A stretch of DNA of 64,000 nt from the NCBI GenBank assembly GCA_946699065.1, contig CAMPDV010001326.1, positions 81,377-145,376 on the forward strand, in the 5' to 3' direction. The DNA comes from Loxodes magnus (Eukaryota > Ciliophora > Karyorelictea > Loxodida > Loxodidae). The position numbers were made by a program, and so were the translations under genes. Under the pieces are notes generated by a model. It did not search any database and was not told where the DNA came from. It worked only from the letters and a program-made list of their open reading frames with translations. Each line of letters begins with the position of its first letter. The first letter of the stretch is position 1. This document shows, piece after piece, positions 1 through 12,959 of the stretch.

Positions 1-2479
1 AAAAAAACCTTTGATTTATCAAGTTATGTTACCAAATATTTTTAAATCAGGTGATGTAGCAGCTATTTATAGTATATCCATTAGAACGCTTAAAACGCAA
101 TAAAAATCTATAGTTGAGATAAACACTTAGATTTTCAGAGTTTCTATTTTATGATTTCTCCTTTTATATAAATTTCAGACTGTTAAGATTGTAATTCAGG
201 TTATAGCTATTATCGATGCTATTAGTATGATGTGCTTGCCATCATCAAAGTCTTTCTTCTCTTTGTCTTTAAAAGAGCAGTCTATATTTCAACTATCTTA
301 AAACTAATACTCACTCTCATTTAGATCATTTCCTCACATAAAAGGGTATTTAAAATCTCATACAACATTACAAGTTACACAGTATTTTCCTTTTTAACTT
401 AATTATCATTCTGAAGTTTTGCTTTGCTTTCTATAGTTCATAATATCTTATGTAAGAGGTGCTCTATTATTTGTACCCATTTCAATGCTGATTTTTCCAC
501 TTGTTCCTGTGAACTTTATTTCTCTCATATTTCTCATTTCAATATCTATATCAAAGTAATTTTCAAAATTGCTAATTATATGATCTAAAATATACTCACA
601 TAGAAGTGAGCAATCTAGTTTAAAGGAAGCAAAGCTTGAAGCATCTTCTTTTCAATAAGCTTCGTATCCTATTTTCATTAACTAACCTACTTCTCACATT
701 TCGCTTAAAGGAGTATTATCCAAAGCTCCTCTAAGAACTTCATTTAGGCTAGGATTATTGGCTTGCAGCACAGAGGACAAGTAAGCTACAATTTATATTT
801 CTAGATCCCCAGCTCTCCCTCCTAGTTTATATAGATAATCTTTGATTAATTAAACAGCTTCTGCATAATGAAATATAGCAATAACTCTTGTCTTTAGGTA
901 GATTTCTTCTATAATTTTCTATCAAGCAAAGTCTTTATCCTTATTTAAAGGATCAGATAAGTTTTAGTTCCTATTGACTATTTTGATATCATAGTTCTGA
1001 ACTTGCTAAATAAATGTTGTGTAAAGTCTAAGTGACCGAGCTGAATCCGCATAAACTAGACCAATGTTTTTTCAGTTGTTCTTTACACATAATAAAGCAG
1101 AAACTTATCCTTAGAAAACAGAGCTTGGCTTATTTCTACGTAATAAGGAAATCGCTAAGAGTCAGATAAATCAGGAGCTGTATTTCCTCCAGAAGTGAAA
1201 GGTACAATAAATCTTTGGTCTGCATAAAACTCCATCAGTTGAATAGTGAGTTAGCTACTCGCAGATATTAAATGAATCAGTCCATATTAATCCTTCTTTT
1301 ATGTTTATTCGCTCATAACATAATCATAGCTAAATACACTTGAACCTGTATAAATATATGTTTGCTTGATTTTGTAAAATGGTAAAATATCATTTCTGGT
1401 ATTTATCATATAGAAACCAAAATCTCTTTCCTTGTAATATCCATCTACCACGCTTATATAGCTACCATCAGCATTGCTATAATCATGCCTTGTTGAAATT
1501 GGCAACTCGTTTTAACTTTGAGAGGGTGTGTCTGTTGTATTTGGAGGTCAAATAATATCTAAAAAAATCTCAGCTTTGTAATCCTCTATATTTCTTACTT
1601 AAACAAGCTTAAAGTTCTAGATGCTATAAATCTTGAAATTTATACTAATCAGTTATATATTGAATATTTAATTTAAAAAGATCTACTCTAAAGCTGAGTT
1701 TAAAGATAGCTCTAATTAATAAAATTGATACTCTACCTCACTCAAAATCACTCTATCATAGAACGAGAATCCAATAAGACCATTAAGAAGAAACTAGTTT
1801 TTCCAAAAACTGAGAGAATTTCTGTGGCTAAGGATTAAAGCAAATTCCTTTTTGTAGATTTAAGGATAATTGGCTATAGTCTAAATCCTTTAAGAGTAAT
1901 CTTCGTTAAGAAGTAAGAAAAGCTTAGTGACTCCATATTCTACTATAGTTTATGAAAATTTGTCTTTTAAATTCAAGGATTTTTTGGGAACTATCCTGGA
2001 AAATTTTTCATAGTTCAATGCTGTTCAAATACTGACTGCTTCATTCTATTAATTAGGTTCAGTTAAAATAGTAATATTTGTCCAGTTGTAGTATTATATA
2101 AAAGCAAGCATACTGCTTGCGATTTCTTAATCAGAAGGAAGTACAAACTAAGTAGTATTTCCCCATTAACGTTATAAACTCCTTTACTGACTGAAAAATT
2201 AGTTATATGCTTATGCTCCATTAACATAGAGATATAAAAACTAAGCTGCAGCTATTAAATATAATCAGCAGTAAAGAACACAGACCTGTCTCATAACTAA
2301 AGCCCTTCTTTTATTTAATTAGCTCTATTTACTTCCTTGTAATAAACACTAGTAATATTTTGGCTATTTTAAGCAACCAGACTCAATTACTATTTCACAT
2401 AGTTAATATTTAGTGGGAAATGGGAGTAAAACACTAGAATTTATCACGAAGTAATTTCAATAAAAATAATCATCAGCAT
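1..2479 (-). pseudogene. Receptor with periplasmic-binding-like ectodomain, frameshifted copy, C-terminus outside window
   Basis: Close paralogue of the intact gene at 16948-20838, alignable from the N-terminus through the ectodomain to the first membrane segments, which include an SPDL-x-IFGN motif near position 40. The family resembles class C GPCRs: an ANF-receptor-like ligand-binding ectodomain followed by membrane helices. Conserved blocks include DYSNADGSYIS (about 1450-1490), IYTGSSVF (about 1340-1365) and NNWKNIGLVYADSA (about 1035-1080). Against the intact copy there are two apparent 1-nt deletions, near 2189 (gtcag against gtccag) and near 1130-1140, each changing frame. TGA codons in the body align with Trp in the paralogue. 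The 3' end lies beyond the left edge. Either a young pseudogene or a copy with assembly indels; no intron of plausible length explains the shifts. Confidence 0.75.
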
Positions 2480-4060
2480 GAAAACTCCAAACATTCTACT
2501 TTATTATTCTAATAAAAATGGAAATTTACATTATAAATATGGAATTAAAAGCTATCTTCTTCATCTTCCACTTTTAAGTCTCTAAGTATGGTACTGCTTT
2601 AAGAATTCTAAATAGATTTAAGTCTAAAAAGAACTTTTTTAAAGTCTCTGATTTTTATCTATATTGTTTGCCCCTTTTGATTGTAAAATCTAGGCCTTCA
2701 GTTCCTATTAATATTTTAGTTTTTTATAGGTACTTATATCTACAAATTTGGGTAAATTTTCTAACTTTAGATTAAGTTAAGAGATTTATCTTTAATTAAA
2801 TCTTAATTTTCTGCTTATAGAATAAAGGAGATTTATAGAATGAATTTTTGTTACTCTAAACGAAGATACAAAATAAGGATTGCTTCTACTTATCTAATTT
2901 ACTTTCCTTTTAATCATCTAATTTCCTTCTTTATCTTAAACCAGCTATCAGTTCCATATCATAAATAAGCTTCTAAAGGTAAATTTAAAGATTGATATGA
3001 AAAATATATGTCAATATAAGGAGTAGAAGGTTTATCAGTTTCCATCATATTCTGTTCAGTATGATAAGATCTGAAGAAATGTACTCAAAATAAGATTCAA
3101 GAATAGCTTCAGCGACTTAAATTTGTTATTTAAAACACTGTTCATCGCTAGTTTAATTTGCTTCCACAAAAGCCATAAAAAGCTCCATAGTATACTTTAC
3201 TTCATACTGAATGTACTCTTTTTGGTGATATCTAAATAGTGAAGCCATATTAATTACGTTAGGATAAACATACTAAGAATATTCTTACAGCTTTAGCCAT
3301 TTATAATGCTTGTCTGATTATATTGCGAGATTACTGTGAAGACTAACTCTCTAATAAAACATACGTCATTCTGCTCTTTTGTGGCATATTCTTAATAGTA
3401 TTAGCTGGTCTGGTTTTACAGTTGAGATCTCCTAACCTACTGATTATTCCTTCTATTAATAAATTGGAATTATTTAGATGAGCTTTCTAATTAAAGCCCT
3501 CAATCTAACTAATACTAAACTTCAAAAGGCAGTAAGTCATAAATAAGAGTATATTGAGATAACAAATCTAGGAGTAGTTAAGCTCTCCTGATTACTTACT
3601 TAGACTAGAGCATCAATCCTTCTATAATTTCGAAAGCAGAAAGCAATTTTATAGCTAAAATGTATGCCTCAATGCTAAACATCGAATAGTCAATCCTTAA
3701 CTCTATCGTTAGCTAGAAAATTATCAATAAGACAGAATACAACTTTAAAATATACAATTCATCTCTTAACTTAAGACAGACTTTATAGAACACAACCAAA
3801 GATGAAATTTCCTTTTCTCAAGTGAAGCTAAAAAACTTTTAGAGGCTATAAGATAAAAAATCAGATCTCATCTTTCTAGATAATTCTAGTGAGTAAGTGT
3901 AGAGTAAAGAATAGGCTACAACTGAATAAATAAAAACGAGCGAAGATCCATTTTTGAGAAAGGTGTTCAAAAGGTAAAAATTAATATCCGACTATAAAAT
4001 TAAGAAAGAGAGATTAGACTAGTTAACTGAGTTAATATCGCCAGCTATATGAGCATTCAT
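2473..4060 (-). CDS. Unassigned protein of about 523 residues
   Basis: Read with TAA/TAG as Gln and TGA as Trp from ATG at 4060 to a terminal TGA at 2475-2473. The N-terminal 230 residues are largely helical, with hydrophobic stretches (LVFIYSVVAYSLLYTY; LYSVLLIIFQLTIEL). The rest is mixed and ends in an acidic tail (KVEDEEDSF). The length is 1 modulo 3 and the frame shifts within the gene, which would fit one 16-nt intron, not placed exactly. The stop overlaps the first ATG of the downstream frameshifted receptor gene. I do not recognise the family. Confidence comes from amino-acid composition and the clean TGA end, not homology. Confidence 0.5.
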
Positions 4061-4680
4061 AAATTAAAATAAAATATAAACATTTCAGGCATTTTAATTA
4101 AAGCATTCTAAGCATTCTAGTCATTAATTATAAAGAAGCTTGTTTAATCATGAATATTAATTAAGTTTGAGAATTTTAATCAGAGAATAGTAAAATTTCA
4201 GCTTCAGTTATGAAATGAGAAATTAGAAGTTCTACTATGCTAAAAATAAATTTAGGATATAAATAAGCATCAAAAAATGGAAGTAGGTAGTTGATCTTCT
4301 ATCTTAATAAGAGAAATATAGAGCGCTAATTAATTGCTTATTTCTTATAATCTTAGATAGTTAGATATAATTATATAAAGAAGTACTTAGTAATAGATAT
4401 AGAACTAGCTTATTATATGAATTAAAAAAAAGAATGATCTTTATATAAAGAAAGGATGACATTGAATAGGAAATAGTTTCGAAAAAAACTTCAAATTTTA
4501 TTCAGCTTATCACCTTATAATGTAGATCTCTTATTTATAATAAATTCACTTTTAATTATTAATTCTCTAGATAATCCTTGATACAATCACAGTGGGACAT
4601 AATAATTAAATAACAATAATTAAAATATTATTTCATTTTATAAATTAAATATAATCTCATATTTTGAATCTGTCGTAAGT

Positions 4681-6217
4681 TCACAAACTCTTAATTAAAC
4701 TTAAGACTTAAAATTAGGATTTAGCTTTGAATTTAAATTAAAATGATATAATTAAATTTTATTCTTATTTTTATTAATCTATTTATTGCTTGCTTTATTA
4801 GATGTCTTCATTGCTTTTCAATAAGTTCTTATCCTTTTATCCTATTCTTTCTTCTATTTTAGTGCTATCAAATTTTTAAATTTATTTGGTTATAATTTGA
4901 TTTAAATCCTCAAATGCTTGATCAATGCTTTGAATTTCAGATTCTTTTTGTTTAAAATTATTTAGATTGTCTAAGTAAGTTTGCGATTAACTTCGTAATG
5001 ATGTATCATCTTATATGTCATTTATACTAAAACTCAGTTTATGCTAACCTTTATCTAACTAAGGTCTATTGTGTTCAATTTGCTGATCTAAGTTAAATCC
5101 GTAAATGGCTTATTAATAACTTGATTGGCTTTGCTTTTCGATTTGATTCTCTTCCTCTTTTAAATTTTCTTAATATTAAGAATTTCCTAGTTAGATTAAC
5201 TGTGTTGGATTAATTTCTATACTTAAAGTATTTTTATAGAACTATTGTAGGATATTTCTAACTAAAATCAACTAAGAAATCCTTTAATCAATAGGAAATT
5301 TAGCAGCCTCTAAGTAAATATCTTCAATACTTTAAAGACTAACATTAAGAGCCTGAAGCTATTTAAGTAGCAGTAAATCTTCTACTGTTATGGAGGTCTA
5401 ATTAAAGAGATAGTTAACTAAGCTTTGCTTTTATCTAAATTAAGCTTTCCTAATTATTTTCCTTAATTTCTCTTTTTTGTTATCCTTCTAAGCTTTCTTT
5501 TTACTTTTTTATTCTCAATAGTCTATGAAATCATTTAGTATAATCTTCTGAGGTTTCATACATATTAGTCTATTAATAAGGTTCACTAAATTTTGCTTAG
5601 TTACGAAGATGGAGAAAGCAAACTCGAAGATAAAGCCTCTAAGAATAGGATGAAGAAAAATAGTTCTGTAAAGGGATTTGAGGCTTCATTCTAAATAATA
5701 GAAAGGCTGTATAGAATGACAGCTTAGTTAAAATGAGCTTTACTTTCAACTTAATTGATTTAATCTTCTAAATATGGAGAAAATCGCTACTATCAGTATC
5801 ACATTGTTAGTTCCATAAAGAATAGCAAGGCTACTTATACTTGGGTTGTTAAATTAGCTGAGAAAGTGACTATAAATGAAATTAGAATTCGATAATTTGA
5901 TGAACTCTCAATAAGTTTAGCAATTTAAATAAAGTATTCTAGTAGTTTAAATTTAGATTCAAAAAATGATTAAAAAGGAAAACACTAAACCATGTGAAAG
6001 TAAGAAGGTAGACTGATAAATCAAATACAAGCTACAAAATATAGACATTTTGGAAGAAGAATCATAAAATAAAGCTACCTGATTGATTTTAATTAATATA
6101 ATCTCTACTTAAGCTAGTTAATAATAACTTACTATATTCTAAATTTCTCTTAAAAGTCATATTAGTCAATTTGCTATTTATAACTTTCCTTCCTATATCT
6201 CTGTTTCTTTTAACCAT
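4681..6217 (-). CDS. Membrane protein with Gln-rich coiled-coil C-terminus, unassigned
   Basis: ATG at 6217 (MVKRNRDIGRK) and terminal TGA at 4683-4681. The N-terminal half has several hydrophobic segments, for example LQLVFDLSVYLLTFTW and NNVILIVAIFSIF. These are followed by a basic stretch (QKSKKKAQKDNKKEKLRK, about 5465-5525) and a long acidic and Gln-rich helical tail (5000-4800). The length is 1 modulo 3 and two frames carry good protein sequence, consistent with a single 16-nt intron near 5900. No family recognised; a multipass membrane protein with a cytoplasmic coiled coil is the best description. Confidence 0.5.
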
Positions 6218-7391
6218 TATAATGATATATTTTATATAGGAATATATAAGAGAAATTATTTCATTCTAATAATTAGATATGCAACCACTTTAGAATATAT
6301 GCTTGAACCTATTATTCTATAGAAATATACAAGAAAAGGATGAGATACTAGTTAATAGGATAGAAGCAAGAAAATTAGATACTATAATATAAGAAATGGT
6401 ATCTTCAATAGCGTAATTAACAAAACGAAATACTAATAAAAAAACCTGGCTTGCTATTAATTATCTCAGCATTATACAGCTCTAAGTCAAGATATTAAAA
6501 GTTAGAAATAGTAATAAACTTACTAATCTTAAGTAACCTTGTATAGAATACTTGTAGACAGTTAATCTTTCCAATTTAAATGAATATTAGTTTAAAATTG
6601 AAGCTTTCAATTATATAACTAGATTTAGATATTTTGATTTAACTTAGTGGGATGGAAATTTAAAATTAAATTGAAACTAAGAGGGTGTTCACGCATTAAA
6701 TTAGCAATCATAAATAATAAAAATAATATAGGATTTAAATGTGATAAATATTACCATGGCTAAGTTAAAGTAGGATAATCAAATTTGCTACTATTAAAAG
6801 GAAATATTTTAAGCAACTTCCATCAATTGATTCCCAGATAAGAGTATAAGTATCTTAATGTAGAATCAAAGATATTTTTATATGATTATATTCAACATAA
6901 TAATATTTTATTTAATATATGAAAAAATGCGTAAACAGAGAGAAAATTGATATAAGAAAATATATAAAATTCTATTTTTAACTCTAAATAGATCACAAAG
7001 CAGCTTCATTTAAACCACAGAAATTGTTTGGAAGTGTTAAATGAGTAAATAATTTATCACTTTTGATTAAATTATAACGAAAAATAAGGAAGCATAACCA
7101 TTTAAATAAATCTAATGCAAAAATACATAAAATAATGATAATTTATTCCTGAAGCAGAATCTTTTTTTATGAGAACAGAAATAAAATAATTATTTCATAC
7201 TTCCCATTAAGTCTTTAGCCTAAAAGACGATATAATTAAGAAGTGTTCTATGCTTTTTAACCTCTTTTGCTTAATTTAAATGATATATTTATTTGTCCAT
7301 TTGATTATTTTAATTTGATTCAAATCAATTTGAGAAAGGAAAATTGAAAGCGATATATTTATTTTGAAATCTTTATTAATTAAATATTTAT
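6218..7391. other. AT-rich stretch without a supported gene
   Basis: Very AT-rich sequence with homopolymer runs and no paralogue, motif or terminal-TGA reading frame that I can support. It separates a minus-strand gene start from a minus-strand gene end. Confidence 0.4.
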
Positions 7392-7880
7392 TCAGACAAG
7401 GTTTCTTTAAAGCATTCGAATTTTTTCCATCTCAATTAATGATTCCATTTGATCTTCTGATTACAAAATTATTTTGACTACTAATTTAAAAACCTTAATT
7501 AGTTGGAATATTTTCTTTATTGTTACTATTTTACCTTTCATAGTTAAGCTCTCTTAATTTATATATAAAGAAATCAAATTTTTTATTCTAAGTTTATCCT
7601 ATTTAAGTTTAATTTTTTTAAAGGAATAACTTTCTCTATAGTTTTTATATAGTTACAAATAAAATAAGCTTCAGTAATAGCAATGTCTATCGTTGCTTAT
7701 GCAACATATCTCATATAATCCTTTGCTTTATGCATTCCCAATATATTCTCTATCAAATCTTCTATCTTTTTCCTTCTGATATTTTTGTTATCTTTTTTTG
7801 TCCCTGAATGGTACTAAGAGTTATGCTAATTGTTGGTTCTAAGTAAGTTTGCCTTATTTTTTAAATCTTATTATTATATT
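7392..7880 (-). CDS. Short helical protein, unassigned
   Basis: Coding-like sequence on the minus strand, with a Lys/Glu-rich helical region (RRKKIEDLIENI, MHKAKDYMRYVA, MEKIRMLQRNLV) ending at TGA 7394-7392. A frame change near 7610 implies a small intron or an indel. The start is uncertain: an in-frame ATG is at 7735, but coding-like sequence continues upstream to about 7880, close to the divergent gene starting at 7975. Function unknown. Confidence 0.35.
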
Positions 7881-7974
7881 TGTTAAAACCTTTTAAATTT
7901 GGAACTAACTAGCTTGCAGCTTTAGGTAATTTTCTTTGAAGTTAAAATTAATAAAATTGAAATCGCTAAATTCT

Positions 7975-10707
7975 ATGCAGCCTTCAAAAAAGAAAAAGCT
8001 AAAGCTAAAGAAAATTCCTTAATGAAGAAATAGGAAGAAAGAAAAGCAAAAGTGAAGGGAAAATTTGTTAGTCACATATCTGAAAAGATTTACCCTAAAC
8101 TATGTAAATTAAAAGCAATGAGAGGATAATAAGTATATGGAAAACAAGGAACTACAAAGATATAATGAAAATGAAAAATGACTTATGAATGTTTACACGC
8201 TTAAAATACGAGAGTTTGATCAGATATTAGCTTAGTATGATGAGTCTCGAAAATATTAGTGAGTCAAGCAAGGATTTTGTAAATGGATAGAGAATCATCT
8301 CTAAAAATGAACTCATGATGTCTCATTCTCCAAAGTTATTGAGCAGGCTAGTAAAAATGGTATTTTACCAACTGTTAAAGAATCTAGTATCTGACTTATG
8401 TCCAATATAAGGAAAATGCATTACTTACATTGCAGTTTTGAGTAATAAAGGTAAGTAATTACTCAGTAAACTGATAATAAAGAAAGTTCGTTGAAAGATC
8501 CATAGAAATATAACCAAATTGCATGCAGCTAGTCTCAAAAAAGCAATGGAGATGGTAGGTAACTAGTAAATTGAGTATAATGATATGGATAGTCATCCTT
8601 AATTAGTAGCTCTAATTTCAACCTAGCACTTCTTTTACCATACTCTATACAAAATGTCTAAAATACAGTAAATTAAGCTTCCAATACCTGAATCAACTAT
8701 CATAGGATTTGGATTCTAAAAACCCATGCATCTTTCTTCTGAGAAGGAAATTAAATTTTAGGAAGGTATTAATGTTTGAGATATTGATAGAGCTTTTAAA
8801 AGGATGAAGTCAAGTTGTTAATATTTCAACCCTGTTAATGTTGAAGTTCCAGCAGCTATTTAGTTTACAGAGTATGTAGTTTGCTCATCTAATAGATTTC
8901 AAAGAGTAAAGCAAACTTAAGTCTTAACTTGCTTTGATAATCCATCTACTTATCTATCCAAATACATAAGAGATTCCTCTTCTAAGGTTCGTACTTCATG
9001 TATTATACAGAAGTTTATCTTTCCTAAGGGCCTAACAGCTTCAAAAGTAAGAGCTTCATGACGTAATGGAAGTATCACATTACTAGTTCTTTCAAATCAA
9101 CCAAGAATGGATGGAAAGGCTTAGCAACACATAGCTAATTTCTTACATTAAGTTGATTAAAAGGAAGAAAGTAAGAAAAAGAAAAATCTGTCACCGGTAA
9201 ATGAAGGAGCTTCTAGTTTTTTGCATCAAAGGAAGAAAGTCTAATAAAAAAATCCTGTAACTCCTGAGTTTAGTTGCTATACAACTACTGATGGATGTAT
9301 ACTCAAGGAATAATTTTGCGTTGACATTTGAAACACTCAAAATGTGCTATGTTATGAGGCTAAAAATGTGAATAATTAGAATCTCATAGAAGAAGCTTTT
9401 TAAAGTCTAAGCAACTATTTGAACAGGTGATTATATCCCAAGTTTAAGATAGAATCCCTATGTATAGATTTCATCCAAGACACTAACGGCTAATGATGGA
9501 TTATTAAAGTTCAAAACATAAGTACGTAAGTTTTTACTATCACTCCTAATAAGCTTTGAAAGATAAAAAAATGCCATGGTGACTACTGTGATTTTTTAAA
9601 TGTGCTACAAGTCAGACCTGAAATATACAGCTCAATTGTTAACTCTAAAGATGATGTTTTAATTTCTTCAGTTCATGATCTTCTTAGCCTTGACAACTAG
9701 CAGTAAAAAGAGCTAAATGGAATCCCTATAATAAGTAGAAAGTTTTACTAGATACTTAAACTTGCTATAGCTAATGAGAGAAAAAACCCTAACTCTATGT
9801 TTAATAAAGTATGGAAATAGCATGTTGCTGTAGATAAGAAGTCGCTAAATAAATGGACGCTGCATGATAAGGTAGAAGTATGTGCTGCCTGCTTCTAGAC
9901 TTACACTATTTTCTAGAATTATTCAGACTGAGACTAAACTAATAAGTACCAAAGATTTTAGAAGAGACAGTCTTTTTTATAGTCTTCTTCATATAATTGA
10001 TGCTAGAAGCTCAGAAGATCGTTAGTTCCTATTGAAGCAAAAGCGGAGTTAAAAGCTTAAATTGTAGATAAAGGAAGAGCAACCAGAAAGAAAAAAATAG
10101 AAAGAAGGTCATAGTCTGTTTACTTCGATATTTCGAAAGTACTAGAAAGATAACAAGGAGAATCAGTCAAATTCAACTTTTAAAATGGATAATGAGAATA
10201 AAACGAAACTCCGAAGATTAACAGGCTTTTAAGAAGCAAATTTAACAATTTAAGAAAATCTCAGAACTTAGGAACTGTAAAATGTGAAGTAAAAATTACA
10301 AAGAGGTTGAGAAGGTTGAGAAGGTTGAAAAAGAAGAAGCTTAATAGCTTAAATCTTATTTTACGAATAAGTCTGTAAACTATATATGCAAAAGATTAAA
10401 CAAAACAAGTGAAGCTTATGGGGAGTTGTAGGCAAAAATAATGGAGCAAGGGAGTATACACTCTGTGAATGAAGTTTATTAGCATATCAGTCAAAGTACA
10501 CCTTAGTTAGAAACATTTGGTGATTATGGTAGCATAACTTAAATCAGTAAAAAATGGGATACTCAACTCAAAGAGGCGACAGAAAACAAAAGGATGTATA
10601 GAGATAGAATAAAATAGTTAGAAGAGCAGAGTTAGTTGCAGTCCGAGTAGATGCAGAAGTTTTTCAAAGAAAGTGTTCAAAGGAAAAATGTTAGCTAACT
10701 ATTTTGA
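7975..10707 (+). CDS. Large conserved-looking protein of unknown function, about 890 residues
   Basis: The best non-receptor gene call in the window. The frame from ATG 7975 runs to 8450. A 16-nt GT-AG intron at 8451-8466 then restores continuity (EQQ-SKLIIKKVRWK), and a further small intron is needed near 10270-10300 before the Glu/Lys-rich C-terminal coiled coil, which ends at TGA 10705-10707. A later in-frame ATG at 8137 is an alternative start. Features: a very basic N-terminus; a central block with TASKVRASWRNGSI (about 9040); a block CIDFIQDTNGQWWIIKVQ (about 9454); a CxxC pair (VEVCAACF, about 9880); and the C-terminal coiled coil (about 10290-10680). Many Trp residues are TGA. The ordered, Trp-rich core suggests a conserved ciliate protein, possibly cytoskeletal, but I cannot name the family. 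Confidence 0.7.
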
Positions 10708-11425
10708 AAAATAAATTAATTATTTCATTTTCACAATAAATTTAAAATGAAACTAACAACCAACTTAATATTTCCATTTCAGTTTGTAATTATTATTTTA
10801 AAGCAACTCTCTAAATTGGGAAATTTGCTCTTCTCAATTTTCTTTAAAGATTTATTAACTTAAAGCTATAAAGAATGCTAAGGCTAGCATAGGCTATTGT
10901 TTTTAGCTTAACTAATAAATCTAATATTTTACCTAAAGAAGATAAATATTCATCATTCTTTATAGTACTTGATAACCTTATTTTTAATAAAGCGATTTTT
11001 GCTTAAAAGCAAGATTTTTTATTAGCTGACTAGCTATTTATTGCCTTACTTAGCAAAGACTTAGACTAATACTTCAAAGTATCTTAAAGATAATTAAACA
11101 TTTAGGCTTTTAATATAAAAGTTCTATATCTAGCTTACTATAAATCTAGTTATTTTTAATAAATAATAGTATGTTGTCTTGGTGATTAGAAGCTCTGATC
11201 TAAATACAAGCAATAATAGACTCCCTACTAGTTTTAGGTACTTTATTACTTCTAAATTTCATAACCAACAAGTGATACTTCTGAACTATCTTTGCTTTAT
11301 TTCTCTATCATTGGTGACATACTATAGTAATCTGTGTTCATCCTTTCAATATTAAAGGCTTACATCTGCATAACTTTTTAAAGTATTTTTCCTACTTTTA
11401 TACCTATTGTATTGTATTCTTTATC
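10708..11425. other. Intergenic, no supported gene
   Basis: AT-rich spacer between two plus-strand genes; no motif or convincing reading frame recognised. Confidence 0.4.
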
Positions 11426-11878
11426 ATGGACTTTCCAGAAACCTATGTGAAGAGATTAGAGCAGCTATAATAGTGATTTTCATATGTTCTAATATTCTAA
11501 TGCGTTTCTTCAATTATCGTGTTCACTGCTATTAGATAAATACAAAGACGATATTAGGAACTTATATCTAGTTTAGAGCTTAACTTGCCTCTATTATTAA
11601 ATTACCATGATCATTATAATTTTATTCCAAGGGAATAGTAAGGAATGACTGAAGAGGAACTGGAGACTATTAAGAAAATTGAGCTATTATAGACTGAAGA
11701 AGAATGCTCTATTTGTAACGAAAAAATGGAATAGAAGCAAGTTATTTCCGTTTTAAGTTGTGAACACTATTTTCATACTCCTTGCATAAACAAATGGCTT
11801 TCTATGAACTCTCATTGTCCTATATGTAGAAATAATCAAAAAGAAAAGGCTCCTAATTTAGTAGAAATTCAGAACTGA
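11426..11878 (+). CDS. Membrane-anchored RING-H2 protein (copy 1)
   Basis: 150 residues from ATG 11426 to TGA 11876-11878, uninterrupted when TAA/TAG are Gln and one TGA is Trp. One N-terminal membrane segment (about residues 20-40, [16 protein letters not shown]), a short linker, then a C3H2C3 RING-H2 finger: C94-xx-C97, C112-x-H114-xx-H117-xx-C120, C131-xx-C134 (EHYFH and CPIC motifs). The family is typically E3 ubiquitin ligases that recruit an E2 through this finger and act on membrane-associated substrates. Two minus-strand paralogues follow at 12531-12959 and 13751-14188 with the same layout. The TGA is followed by AT-rich sequence. Confidence 0.85.
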
Positions 11879-12530
11879 AACACTTGATTACTTTATCTTT
11901 TACTAGAACATTTTTTTTAAATGACTTAAATAACTATTGAGCCTCTTTCTAAATTAAAGAAAATAGCCTGTTATAAACTAAAATTTATACTATGCATCTC
12001 TATTATAAGCAGAATTGATATACTCATATCTTCAATCTTCAAAATAGCAAATATTAGATCTTAATAGACACTCTTATTAAATACCTCATAAGCATCACCT
12101 ATATGTATAAATGATTAAATCTAGCTATATTCTTTATTATAATTACTGAAGTATAGATAATGATATATACTCCATTGAGAGTATTAATATTATATACACT
12201 TCCCTAGATATCTCCTATAGTTGGAGATTTATACTATTCAAATATAAACTTGCTAATATTACTTAAGTCTTTTTATTATTTCATTAATATAGAAGTAAAG
12301 GTTATTTATATATACTTCATATTAGATATTAGTTTATAGGTATACATTTAAACTATAAAGGAGTCATCAAAGCTATTATATTTTTGATCTAACGAAAAAT
12401 AAAGTTAGAGATAAGATTAGGTTAGATAGACTATATTGTCATTAGTCAGTTCTAATATTAACCAATATCTTCGCTCTTTTTATTAACTAAGATAATATCT
12501 AAGCCTTTTATTAGCCTAATCTACCATTCT
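11879..12530. other. Intergenic between convergent RING-H2 genes
   Basis: About 650 bases of AT-rich sequence between the 3' ends of RING copies 1 and 2. No further gene recognised. Confidence 0.4.
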
Positions 12531-12959
12531 TCATTCTGCTTATTCTTCTCTTTGATCCTTCCTACAAATAGGACATTCAGCTTTAATATAAAGTCATTCA
12601 CTTATACAGGTAAAGTGGAAATTATGACTACACTTTAATTTCAAAATCACTTGACCTTTTACCATTAAATCATGACAAATTGCACAGTTCTCTTCTTTAA
12701 CTTGGTCAGCTTTTTATATCTTAGTTATCTCCCATTACGTCATACCTACTTACATTCTACATATCCCGTTATTTTCCATATCTTAGTCATTTTATAATAA
12801 AGAAAGTTAAAGGTCTAACCTTCTTCTAGTATCCTATTCTCCTTTATTTAAAATAAGGAATAGAATAACTAGGAATTGGAAGCATTGGTATATTAAAAAG
12901 TTAACCATTAAAAGTCGAAGATAGTTCTATAAGTCCTTAAATAAGTGCTAAGTATTCAT
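12531..12959 (-). CDS. Membrane-anchored RING-H2 protein (copy 2)
   Basis: 142 residues from ATG at 12959 to TGA 12533-12531, exactly in frame with no intron. N-terminal amphipathic start, one membrane segment (about residues 20-38, FLIYQCFQFLVILFLIL), a linker, then RING-H2 with C92-xx-C95 (CAIC), C110-x-H112-xx-H115-xx-C118 (CSHNFHFTC) and C129-xx-C132 (CPIC). The YQC motif inside the membrane segment is shared with copy 3 and FQC occurs at the same place in copy 1, so the three arose by duplication. The expected role is a membrane E3 ubiquitin ligase. A shorter ATG at 12779 would lose the membrane segment, so the longer start is preferred. Confidence 0.85.
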
